NCBI GenBank assembly: GCA_044228045.1 | Contig: JBGAVQ010000110.1 | Coordinates: 1-17,287, forward strand | Length of the DNA stretch: 17,287 nt | Direction: 5' to 3' | DNA from: JAXLVB01 sp044228045 | GTDB lineage: Bacteria; Bacteroidota; Bacteroidia; Cytophagales; Spirosomataceae | Shown: in pieces, positions 8,148 to 14,594 of the stretch | How positions within the stretch are numbered: position 1 is the stretch's first letter | Layout of the letters: the number at the start of each line of letters is the position of its first letter | The notes under the pieces: model-generated | Told to the model about the DNA's origin: nothing | The model's database searches: none | Seen by the model: only the letters and a program-made list of their open reading frames with translations | Made by a program: the position numbers and the translations under genes

Positions 8148-8178
8148 AGAAACCTCAGTCCGATTGTTTTTTATTACG

Positions 8179-8198
8179 GGGTAGCACAAAGCCTACCC
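8179..8198 (-). other. Small hairpin in the leader of the P-type ATPase gene
   Basis: A 6-bp perfect stem (GGGTAG 8179-8184, CTACCC 8193-8198) with an 8-nt loop lies about 30 bp before the chosen ATPase ATG. No U-tract follows on either strand, so it is not an intrinsic terminator. It may be a leader structure or chance. Confidence 0.3.
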
Positions 8199-8273
8199 AA
8201 TATGGCACTAAAAAAGATATTCGTATATCAAGAAACACTAAACATTTGATTCTTAAATCATTGACAGCATTAT

Positions 8274-8831
8274 TCATCCCTTATTTGCTGCAAGTCTATC
8301 GAGTTTGAGGTTTATCTCTTTCAGCAGAGCAAATTGCTTTTCTTGTGTGTCAAATAGCGTCTTGATTTGTTCTTCTACCAATAAATCTACTTTTTGATTG
8401 AGACTACGAATCTGCATTTCGGCTTTCAGATTGATCAAATAATCGTTTTCGCTTCTCATTCTATCTTTTTCTTCTTGGCGGTTTTGGCTCATCATAATTA
8501 TTGGGGCTTGCAAAGCCGCAATACACGAAAGTATCAGGTTCATCAATATAAAGGGATAAGGGTCAAATTTATACGGCCCAATAGCCAATACATTAAAAAC
8601 AATCCACAACGTAAGTACAATACCAAAAAAAATAATAAACTGCCAGCTCCCACCAAATCGAGCTACTTTGTCTGAAATTTTTTGCCCTGTACTTAATACC
8701 TCCGAAGGAGGGTTCAACAAATTCTGAACGATCAGTTCTTCTGCCTTTATGGTAGCTTTAACAATCTCGTGTAACTTATTCAGATGTTTGTTCTCATCTG
8801 ATAATAGCTTTTCTATTTCGTTATTATCCAT
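8274..8831 (-). CDS. DUF1003 family membrane protein
   Basis: A 185-aa protein recognisable as DUF1003 by its conserved core: KVARFGGSWQFIIFF (55-69), FDPYPFILMNLILS (89-102), LQAPIIMMSQNRQ (107-119) and EKDR (121-124). Two transmembrane helices are visible (about 64-84 and 93-113), flanked by a charged N-terminal region and a C-terminal amphipathic, probably coiled-coil, segment (about 130-180). The family is widespread but functionally uncharacterised, so I give no role. It is transcribed toward the P-type ATPase with 126 bp between the coding regions, and a shared transcript is possible but not shown. The start at ATG 8831 gives the expected family length. Confidence 0.88.
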   Translation of the reverse strand: MDNNEIEKLLSDENKHLNKLHEIVKATIKAEELIVQNLLNPPSEVLSTGQKISDKVARFGGSWQFIIFFGIVLTLWIVFNVLAIGPYKFDPYPFILMNLILSCIAALQAPIIMMSQNRQEEKDRMRSENDYLINLKAEMQIRSLNQKVDLLVEEQIKTLFDTQEKQFALLKEINLKLDRLAANKG

Positions 8832-9002
8832 CAGATAGGTTTGTTTAAGATTTTGATGAAACTAAAAGAAGCGAATTTGATTTCAATAAGCAAAAATTTA
8901 TACGAATGCAGCCCAGTTTAATTTAATCAATTGAGAAAGAGCTCATTATCTAACAGCATGGTTTAGCTTTTTCAGGTCTGCCTGAAAGATGAGTATCTAA
9001 TT

Positions 9003-9036
9003 AAAAAGCCGCCTCAAAATTACTTTTGAAACGGCT
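9003..9036 (-). terminator. Intrinsic terminator downstream of ilvE
   Basis: Arms AGCCGCCTCAAAA (9007-9019) and TTTTGAAACGGCT (9024-9036) pair at 11 of 13 positions around the loop TTAC. Read on the minus strand, the stem is followed by TTTTTAATTAG, giving a U-tract. It lies 52 bp past the ilvE stop, so it should end the pduO-ilvE transcript. Confidence 0.75.
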
Positions 9037-9087
9037 GTAAACACGATGCAAAGAGCCACTGATTGATAATGGCTCGTATGATACCCC

Positions 9088-10230
9088 TTAAACTACCTTA
9101 AACACCCAACCATGTGCATCGGGGCGTTGACCACGCTTAATGGCTTCCATTTCGTTTTTGGCCTTATTGCCAAACGATTCGGCACTCCATTCGGGCAATT
9201 GATAATCTATACCATCGTAGGCAATCACCGAAATTGGTGACACAACAGCAGCCGTACCAGCTCCAAATGCCTCTTGCAATGTGCCTTTCTCTACTGCCTC
9301 AATCACCTCAGCAACAGACACTTTACGCTCTTCAACAGGCATTCCAAAATCTTTAGCAAGTTGAATGATGGTTCTGCGGGTGATTCCGTCTAATATAGTA
9401 TTGCCTGTAGCTGGCGTAATGAGTGTATTGTTAATTACAAACATAAAGTTCATAGTGCCTGCCTCTTCAATGTATTTGTGTTCGAGGGCATCTGTCCAAA
9501 TCAATTGGTCATAGCCTTTGTCTTGGGCTAATTTAGTTGGATATAATGACCCTGCATAGTTGCCGGCATTTTTGGAGAAACCAACGCCACCGGGTGCCGA
9601 ACGAATGTATTCGGTTTCGACCCATACTTTTACTGGCTTGGCATAGTAAGCACCTACGGGGCAAGTAAAAATAACGAATCGGTATGTTTTAGAAGGCGTT
9701 ACACCTATATATTCGTCAGTAGCAAACATGTATGGGCGCACATAAAGCGAACTGTCTTTTTGAGTAGGAACCCAACCTGCATCCATTTTAAGAAGTTCGG
9801 TAAGTCCTTCCATAAAAATATCCTCGGGTATTTCGGCCATGCAAAGCCGACGAGCTGACTTGTTAAGACGACGGGCGTTGTCTAACGGACGAAACACCAA
9901 TACCTCACCAGCTTCGTTTTTGTAGGCTTTCATCCCTTCAAAAATAGACTGCCCGTAGTGCAGTGCCATTAGCGCCGGCGAAAAAGTCATGTCGGCATAG
10001 GGTACAATGCGGAGGTCTTGCCACTGACCGTCGGTGTAGTCTGCCACAAACATGTGGTCGGAGAAAGTACGACCAAAAATCAAGTTATTGAAATCTACGG
10101 TTTCGAGGCGAGATTTCGCTACAGGATGAAAAGTAATGTTGAGTAAGTCGGTTGTCATAGCTGTACGTGGCAAACCACTGTTAATCGTTATTCTTGTTGT
10201 CTTTTTCTTTGTTTTTATTTGCATTGTCAT
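9088..10230 (-). CDS. ilvE: Branched-chain amino acid aminotransferase
   Basis: A fold-type IV PLP aminotransferase that interconverts leucine, isoleucine and valine with their 2-oxo acids using glutamate/2-oxoglutarate, in the cytoplasm. Landmarks (numbered from 10230) are HYGQSIFEGMKAY (91-103), RPLDNARRLNKSARRL (114-129), SLYVRPYMFATD (161-172), the Schiff-base Lys220 in GGVGFSKNAGNYAGS, IEEAGTMNFMF (254-264) and the phosphate-binding AFGAGTAAVVSP (321-332). It belongs to the longer, eukaryote-like BCAT type rather than the short E. coli IlvE type. The first 24 residues are basic and threonine-rich, and a second ATG at 10158 (MTTDLLNITF) begins the part that looks conserved, so the true start could be 10158. 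It is 53 bp downstream of the cobalamin adenosyltransferase gene on the same strand. Confidence 0.94.
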   Translation of the reverse strand: MTMQIKTKKKTTRITINSGLPRTAMTTDLLNITFHPVAKSRLETVDFNNLIFGRTFSDHMFVADYTDGQWQDLRIVPYADMTFSPALMALHYGQSIFEGMKAYKNEAGEVLVFRPLDNARRLNKSARRLCMAEIPEDIFMEGLTELLKMDAGWVPTQKDSSLYVRPYMFATDEYIGVTPSKTYRFVIFTCPVGAYYAKPVKVWVETEYIRSAPGGVGFSKNAGNYAGSLYPTKLAQDKGYDQLIWTDALEHKYIEEAGTMNFMFVINNTLITPATGNTILDGITRRTIIQLAKDFGMPVEERKVSVAEVIEAVEKGTLQEAFGAGTAAVVSPISVIAYDGIDYQLPEWSAESFGNKAKNEMEAIKRGQRPDAHGWVFKVV

Positions 10231-10283
10231 CTCTACTGTCTTTGCACAAATTCACGCACAAGGGAACATCTGTAAACCATCAA

Positions 10284-10841
10284 CTATTTACCAACCCTCG
10301 GTTCCCACTTTACTTCTTCTGCGTTCAATTCTTGTGCCATTTTTCGAGACAGCACAAATAAATAATCAGAAAGGCGGTTGAGGTACTTAACAACCAAATC
10401 CTCAACAGGTTCTATGTCATTTAGCGCAATAACCAAACGCTCGGCTCTACGACAAACCGTACGAGCCAAATGGCAAAACGAAACGGCCTGATGCCCGCCA
10501 GGCAATACAAAATGCCGCAGTTCTGGCAATTCAACATCCATCTTGTCCATCTCGGCTTCAAGCAATGCAACATCACTATCTAACAAATCTGGCAATATTT
10601 TTTTACCCGTTTTGGCAGGGTCAGTTGCCAACTGTGAGCCAATGGTAAATAAACGGTCTTGAATCTCCTTGAGTAAGTCTCGCCGAGGCGAATTTACTGC
10701 TTGGTCTCGTACCAAACCAATATACGAATTCAGTTCATCAACTGTGCCGTAGGCATCAATACGAGTGTTTGCTTTACTAACTCGGGTGCCGCCAATGAGC
10801 GATGTTTGTCCTTTGTCGCCTGTTTTGGTGTAAATTTTCAT
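10284..10841 (-). CDS. PduO-type cob(I)alamin adenosyltransferase
   Basis: A 185-aa ATP:cob(I)alamin adenosyltransferase of the PduO/MMAB family, which transfers the adenosyl group of ATP to cob(I)alamin to make coenzyme B12. Diagnostic segments are the N-terminal ATP-binding motif TKTGDKGQTSLIGGTR (5-20), DELNSYIGL (35-43), the helix LARTVCRRAERL (125-136) and YLNRLSDYLFVLSR (153-166). Length is typical and the enzyme should form a trimer. It may supply adenosylcobalamin to a mutase encoded elsewhere; none is in the window. No cobalamin riboswitch could be recognised in the 320-bp upstream gap. It is the first gene of a probable unit with ilvE. Confidence 0.93.
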   Translation of the reverse strand: MKIYTKTGDKGQTSLIGGTRVSKANTRIDAYGTVDELNSYIGLVRDQAVNSPRRDLLKEIQDRLFTIGSQLATDPAKTGKKILPDLLDSDVALLEAEMDKMDVELPELRHFVLPGGHQAVSFCHLARTVCRRAERLVIALNDIEPVEDLVVKYLNRLSDYLFVLSRKMAQELNAEEVKWEPRVGK

Positions 10842-10934
10842 GCAATCAACAACTTTCTAAGTTTAATTCCAAATTTTTTCTTCTAAGATTCTTTATTTCG
10901 CAAAATAATATTCCGCTTTTACATATAAAAACAT

Positions 10935-10942
10935 CAAAATTA
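10935..10942 (-). promoter_or_regulatory. Candidate -7 promoter box for pduO-ilvE
   Basis: Read on the minus strand, the sequence is TAATTTTG, matching TAnnTTTG. It would give a leader of about 85-90 nt before the pduO ATG. No clear -33 element was found, and such boxes occur by chance in AT-rich DNA. Confidence 0.35.
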
Positions 10943-10964
10943 TAGCACAATTCAAAATATTATT

Positions 10965-10979
10965 TTGTTGTCACAACAA
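10965..10979. promoter_or_regulatory. 15-bp palindrome, possible operator
   Basis: TTGTTGTCACAACAA is a perfect 7+1+7 dyad. It lies 22 bp upstream of the minus-strand -7 box, where a regulator could overlap the -33 region. The bound factor is unknown. Confidence 0.4.
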
Positions 10980-11106
10980 TAAAATCTACTTTTATTAAAA
11001 CTTTTTTTCTGCCAAAAGGTTTTAAAAGTATGATTTTCACTGTTTTCGGTTACAGAAAAAGAATAGTCTGTTCACACTGACGAGCCGCCCGTACCACAAT
11101 TTACCT

Positions 11107-11114
11107 TAACTTTG
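11107..11114 (+). promoter_or_regulatory. Candidate -7 promoter box for the small membrane protein gene
   Basis: TAACTTTG matches TAnnTTTG and lies 47 bp before the ATG at 11162, giving a leader of about 40 nt. No convincing -33 TTTG is present. Confidence 0.45.
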
Positions 11115-11161
11115 CAGGCTAATTTTGAGTTGCGTTTATTTTATCCTTTACCTTTCTACAG

Positions 11162-11665
11162 ATGTCTATTGAATATTTTACATGTCGGGTGTGGCGTTTT
11201 ATTTCCATTGTAGCCCTTTTAGTTAGTATATTCTTAGTGTACTTCAATTTGCCAGAAAAGGTAGCTGTTCACCATGAAAATGACAAGGCTGTTGAATTCA
11301 TGCCCAAAAATACTATTTTTTATATAGCAGTTGGGTTAGCAATTGGTATCAATCTTTTACTCGGCTTTTTAGAGAAGATTTTTCCTAACATTCCTAACAC
11401 TTCATTTGCTTTTTTACAAGCCACGGGTTGGTACAACCATCGAGCAGAACTCAATATGCGTTTTAGCAATTGGATAAGAATGCTTCAGGGCTGTATGAAT
11501 TTCATGGTGTGCCTCACGCTCTATGCACTGGTGATGGTCAATATACCCGATACCAACAAAACAATCACTAATTATGAGTGGATATTGATGGTGGGGGCTG
11601 TTGCATTATTAATTTGGCTATTTTGGTTACCCATCCGAATTTTGTTCTTAAAACCCAAACCGTAG
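11162..11665 (+). CDS. Small four-helix membrane protein, DUF1648-like
   Basis: A 167-aa integral membrane protein with four predicted helices (about 10-30, 52-72, 106-128 and 139-163). The segment after helix 1, FNLPEKVAVHHENDKAVEFMPK (28-49), resembles the DUF1648 pattern in which a short loop with LPxxVxxHxN joins the first two helices. DUF1648 proteins are of unknown function, some linked to growth regulation (SdpI-like). I do not assign a function. It is preceded by a TAnnTTTG box. It ends in tandem in-frame TAG TAG stops that overlap a palindromic repeat, and queA starts 72 bp downstream on the same strand. Confidence 0.7.
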   Translation: MSIEYFTCRVWRFISIVALLVSIFLVYFNLPEKVAVHHENDKAVEFMPKNTIFYIAVGLAIGINLLLGFLEKIFPNIPNTSFAFLQATGWYNHRAELNMRFSNWIRMLQGCMNFMVCLTLYALVMVNIPDTNKTITNYEWILMVGAVALLIWLFWLPIRILFLKPKP

Positions 11666-11709
11666 TAGTAACCCCGTCGCCTTAGGGTAACCACAAGGGT
11701 TGCTACTAC
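11662..11709. repeat. Palindromic intergenic element, copy 2
   Basis: The outer arms GTAGTAGTAACCC (11662-11674) and GGGTTGCTACTAC (11697-11709) form a 13-bp stem with one G-T pair. The interior can form a competing small stem (CCTT 11680-11683 with AAGG 11695-11698). It overlaps the stop codon of the upstream gene and shares ACAAGGGTTG with the reverse complement of the element at 811-837. No U-tract follows, so it looks more like a REP-type repeat than a terminator. Confidence 0.6.
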
Positions 11710-11737
11710 ATCTGTCATCCATAGAAAACTATTACTT

Positions 11738-13006
11738 GTGACACTGCCTGACATTCCTATCTCTGACTACACCTACGACCTCCCCGACGAGCAAATTGCC
11801 CGCTTTCCACTTGCCGAACGAGATCAGTCTAAACTACTTGTGTATCAACAGGGTAGCATCACGCACAGTCGTTTTGATAAAATTGGGGATTTCTTGCCCC
11901 AACAATGCCTTTTAGTTTTTAACAACACCAAAGTGATTCCAGCCCGACTACTATTTCAAAAGGCAACGGGAGCGGTCATTGAGGTATTTTTGCTACACCC
12001 AGTTGCGCCAACATCCGTAATCAATATGGCTATGGAAGTAACCGATTCGTGCGTGTGGGAGTGCATGATTGGCAACAAAAAGCGATGGAAGTCTTCAGAA
12101 GTTTTAGATTTGGCATTAACCGAATCTGGCATAACCCTCCAAGCCGAATTAATTGATACCGAAAAATCACTGGTTCGATTTTCGTGGAAGGGTGGCGTTC
12201 CTTTTGTAGAAATTGTAAAAGCAGCAGGACAAATCCCCTTGCCTCCTTACCTCAAGCGAATGGCTACCGAGGCCGATGTTCAGACCTATCAAACCGTTTA
12301 TTCTCAGAAAAACGGAGCTGTTGCTGCCCCCACTGCGGGCCTACACTTCACCAGTCGAATTCTACAACAGCTTACTAACCAAGGCATTGACCAAGAATTC
12401 TTAACCCTGCACGTAGGAGCAGGAACGTTTCAGCCCGTAAAGGTTCAAAACGCAGTGGAACATACCATGCACAGCGAACAAGTTGTATTTAGCAAATCAA
12501 ACATAATACAGCTCTTGGCAAAAGTTCAGCATATAGTAGCTGTTGGTACCACTTCAATGCGAGCATTAGAGAGTTTGTACTGGATGGGAGTACGGGAAAT
12601 CAGAAGTAGGGAGTCGGAAGTAGGCGGTCGAAAGCAGGATACAGCCCAGCCAGAAGCCAACGAGGGTAAGACAGAAATGGGAAGTTTTTTTGTAGAAAAA
12701 CTATTTCCGTATCAACATGACAGCAACGCTTTGCCATCGCCCAAAGAGGCATTAGAAGCGATTTTAGCATTGATGCAAGTCCAAAACTTGACCGAAATAG
12801 TTGGCGAAACAGAAATCATGATTCTGCCTGGCTACCAATTCAAACTCTGTAAAGGGCTAATTACCAACTATCATCAGCCTGGCTCTACACTCATGCTGCT
12901 GGTTGCCGCTTTGGTAGGCAACGACTGGAAACGCATCTATGCCGAAGCCCTACAAAATAACTATCGCTTTTTGAGCTACGGCGACTCGTCGTTATTAGTG
13001 CCATAA
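11738..13006 (+). CDS. queA: S-adenosylmethionine:tRNA ribosyltransferase-isomerase (QueA)
   Basis: QueA adds the ribosyl part of S-adenosylmethionine to preQ1 at tRNA position 34, giving epoxyqueuosine on the queuosine pathway. At 422 aa it is longer than the E. coli enzyme (about 356 aa). Conserved blocks are DEQIARFPLAERDQSKLLV (17-35), FNNTKVIPARL (61-71), TVYSQKNGAVAAPTAGLHF (186-204), TLHVGAGTFQPV (223-234), MHSE (244-247), VGTTSMRALES (269-279), ILPGYQFK (362-369), LITNYHQPGSTL (374-385) and NYRFLSYGD (408-416). Most of the excess length lies at about 284-355, where REIRSRESEVGGRKQ (286-300) is encoded by a degenerate 7-bp tandem repeat. The start is a GTG with no better candidate; a leader of a few residues before DYTYDLP is normal. 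It converges on tssN with 47 bp between the stops. Confidence 0.93.
   Translation: MTLPDIPISDYTYDLPDEQIARFPLAERDQSKLLVYQQGSITHSRFDKIGDFLPQQCLLVFNNTKVIPARLLFQKATGAVIEVFLLHPVAPTSVINMAMEVTDSCVWECMIGNKKRWKSSEVLDLALTESGITLQAELIDTEKSLVRFSWKGGVPFVEIVKAAGQIPLPPYLKRMATEADVQTYQTVYSQKNGAVAAPTAGLHFTSRILQQLTNQGIDQEFLTLHVGAGTFQPVKVQNAVEHTMHSEQVVFSKSNIIQLLAKVQHIVAVGTTSMRALESLYWMGVREIRSRESEVGGRKQDTAQPEANEGKTEMGSFFVEKLFPYQHDSNALPSPKEALEAILALMQVQNLTEIVGETEIMILPGYQFKLCKGLITNYHQPGSTLMLLVAALVGNDWKRIYAEALQNNYRFLSYGDSSLLVP
12603..12637. repeat. Degenerate 7-bp tandem repeat inside queA
   Basis: Five consecutive 7-mers: GAAGTAG, GGAGTCG, GAAGTAG, GCGGTCG, AAAGCAG. Units 1 and 3 are identical and the others drift mainly by single changes. 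The tract encodes the basic, polar stretch RSRESEVGGRKQ of the QueA insert. Similar GGAAGTC-type heptamers occur between genes in many bacteria, so this could be an expanded or captured repeat tolerated in a surface loop. Confidence 0.6.
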
Positions 13007-13053
13007 AACGAGATTCCAAAAAATCACTTCTTCTCCCCGTTCTTTACCATATT

Positions 13054-13902
13054 TTACTGAACAGTGTGTGTGCGAGTTGCTACGATTACATCGTTGTTGA
13101 GCACAAAGTTTTCTCTGAATGTGAGGTCTGGATCAAAGAAATTTTTCTTTTTCCACCACGGTACTTTACGATGAAACACCCAGCCGTGAGGGCTACCAAA
13201 ATCATCTAAATATTGAAGAGGTTTGTCTTTGTTGCGATAGTTGTATTCGTTCACAAACACAAAAAACAACTGTCCCAACGACATATTGACGGGGGCTTTT
13301 GCCGTAAAGTTGGTGTAGCGAGTGTCGCCAGATACTTTAGGAAACTCAAACTGAATGACCAAAATCTGAGATAAGTCAATAAGGTCAGTGTCGGGTTCGG
13401 GCTGATTAAGTGGGTAGTACCATGCTTTGTAGAGTTTGTAAGGGATGTCTTTCCAGAATATATAAGACCATCCTAAGGTATAAGGGATTAGCACCCAAAT
13501 AGTAGCCGAAAAAAAAGTTCGAGGATCAGTACGGATATATGGCACTTTCTTGATAAGGTAAATGGCCAACATTCCGGCCAACCAATAGAAAATAGTCATC
13601 AGAAAACCTTTCCAGAAAGTTTCACGATCGAGCCACTCTAACACGCCATACAAAAGAGAAATATGAATAAAACCAACCAGCAAAAACACAACGCAAGCTC
13701 CAACATAGACCCAAAACGGTGCTTGCTCCGAAAGATAGGATGCCCCAAAGCCAATGAGGGCAAACACCAGCATCACACCTACCAAGTACAGCATAGTAGG
13801 CTTAAACCACCCTTTTGACATGATTTCCGACTGGATTTTGCCAGCAATGGACTTCACATCGGTCGTTTTTGGGGCTCGTGGATTAAACGGAGTAAATAAC
13901 AT
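13054..13902 (-). CDS. tssN: TssN-like membrane protein of type VI secretion subtype iii
   Basis: A 282-aa protein with a short cytoplasmic-type N-terminus, four predicted helices (about 37-57, 64-88, 99-118 and 130-150) and a soluble C-terminal domain of about 120 residues containing LVIQFEFPKVSGDTRYTNF (181-199), YLDDFGSPHGWVFHRKVPWW (232-251) and FFDPDLTFRENF (255-266). This arrangement fits TssN, one of the proteins (TssN to TssR) specific to the Bacteroidota T6SS-iii, which lacks the TssJLM membrane complex and is thought to use TssN and partners instead. The assignment rests on size, topology and adjacency to tssE-tssF-tssG; there is no short catalytic motif to confirm it. It is divergent from tssE across 129 bp, with two TAnnTTTG boxes upstream on its strand. 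Confidence 0.72.
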   Translation of the reverse strand: MLFTPFNPRAPKTTDVKSIAGKIQSEIMSKGWFKPTMLYLVGVMLVFALIGFGASYLSEQAPFWVYVGACVVFLLVGFIHISLLYGVLEWLDRETFWKGFLMTIFYWLAGMLAIYLIKKVPYIRTDPRTFFSATIWVLIPYTLGWSYIFWKDIPYKLYKAWYYPLNQPEPDTDLIDLSQILVIQFEFPKVSGDTRYTNFTAKAPVNMSLGQLFFVFVNEYNYRNKDKPLQYLDDFGSPHGWVFHRKVPWWKKKNFFDPDLTFRENFVLNNDVIVATRTHTVQ

Positions 13903-13927
13903 GAGTAAGGGGTAAATTTTTGTTTCT

Positions 13928-13935
13928 CAAATTTA
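13928..13935 (-). promoter_or_regulatory. Candidate proximal -7 box of tssN
   Basis: The minus-strand reading TAAATTTG matches TAnnTTTG and would give a leader of about 20 nt before the tssN ATG at 13902. No -33 TTTG is evident. Confidence 0.4.
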
Positions 13936-13977
13936 GATTTTTTTCTAACTTGTGAAAAAAAATGGGACGATTATTTA

Positions 13978-13985
13978 CAAAGTTA
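13978..13985 (-). promoter_or_regulatory. Candidate distal -7 box of tssN
   Basis: The minus-strand reading TAACTTTG matches TAnnTTTG and would give a leader of about 70 nt for tssN. It lies 46 bp before the divergent tssE ATG, so a regulator bound here could affect both directions. Confidence 0.4.
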
Positions 13986-14031
13986 TCAATCAAACGGATA
14001 ATTCGCCACATTCTTAAAGGTAATTTGACCC

Positions 14032-14487
14032 ATGAAAAAAGAATACTATACCCTGCCGTTAAGATTTGACCAGCTATTAGAAAAACGGCAACACACCCGT
14101 TGCCAGCTCAACGATTCTATTGCCCAGCATCTGCATATTATGCTGTCGTCGCATTTTGGAGAGTCACGCTTTAATCCAGACTACGGGTGCAGCTTGTGGG
14201 AGTTCGATTTCAAAATGGTACCAGACCCCAAAGAAAACAAGTTTAAGTGGAAAGAATCAGTCAAACTTTCTTATGAAGAAACCATTCGGCGAAGCGAACC
14301 TCGTTTGAGCAATGTGAGGGTACGAGTAGAGATTGAAGATTTTATAGAAGACTACAAAGTGTCTCGAAAAGTGAGTAAAAAAATCAGAAAACGGCTTTGG
14401 GTGCAGGTAGATGCTACCATTTCTATTACTAATCAAGAATTTAGCTTTACTGAGTACCTCTTTATTGCCCCTATTTCGCCAGATTAA
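14032..14487 (+). CDS. tssE: T6SS baseplate protein TssE (GPW/gp25 family)
   Basis: A 151-aa gp25-like protein, the sheath initiator in the baseplate of contractile injection machines, where it joins the wedge to the first sheath (TssB/C) ring. Family features are the N-terminal helix LNDSIAQHLHIMLSSHFGES (26-45), RFNPDYGCSLWEFDF (46-60) matching the gp25 RxxxxYGxxLw pattern, and the conserved SEPRL (88-92) followed by a beta strand VRVRVEIED (95-103). It acts in the cytoplasm docked to the membrane. Phage tail or eCIS gp25 proteins are the alternatives, but TssF follows directly. It is first in a plus-strand series with tssF (107 bp later) and tssG. The ATG has an AAAGG about 11 nt upstream. 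Confidence 0.88.
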   Translation: MKKEYYTLPLRFDQLLEKRQHTRCQLNDSIAQHLHIMLSSHFGESRFNPDYGCSLWEFDFKMVPDPKENKFKWKESVKLSYEETIRRSEPRLSNVRVRVEIEDFIEDYKVSRKVSKKIRKRLWVQVDATISITNQEFSFTEYLFIAPISPD

Positions 14488-14594
14488 CTTTTTACACCCT
14501 TACAGTGGGTTGGCTATAAGTTTACTATACCAAGCAGCATAAGCAATCAATTGACAATATTCACAAGACTTTACGCCTCTTTTCTCTAAAACAC

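Larger units (their letters stand above)
10842..11161. other. 320-bp divergent intergenic region
   Basis: This AT-rich spacer separates the pduO gene (minus) from the small membrane protein gene (plus). It holds outward-facing TAnnTTTG boxes on each strand (10935-10942 minus, 11107-11114 plus) and a 15-bp palindrome at 10965-10979. I find no ORF of note, tRNA, riboswitch-like structure or terminator in it. Confidence 0.6.

Noticed and set aside
8148..8189. TTG start giving a 14-residue extension of the P-type ATPase
   Set aside because: Rare start codon and an unconserved-looking extension; ATG 8147 has a GAGG at good spacing.
8836..8843. TAGGTTTG on the plus strand as a promoter
   Set aside because: It points into a region with no plus-strand gene for more than 2 kb; probably chance.
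8970..8987. Hairpin TTTCAGG-TCTG-CCTGAAA as a terminator
   Set aside because: The stem is only 7 bp and no U-tract follows it on either strand. The AGGTCTG shared with the 3247-3327 repeat is too short to claim relation.
13007..13053. Terminator between convergent queA and tssN
   Set aside because: I could not find a stable stem with a U-tract in these 47 bp.
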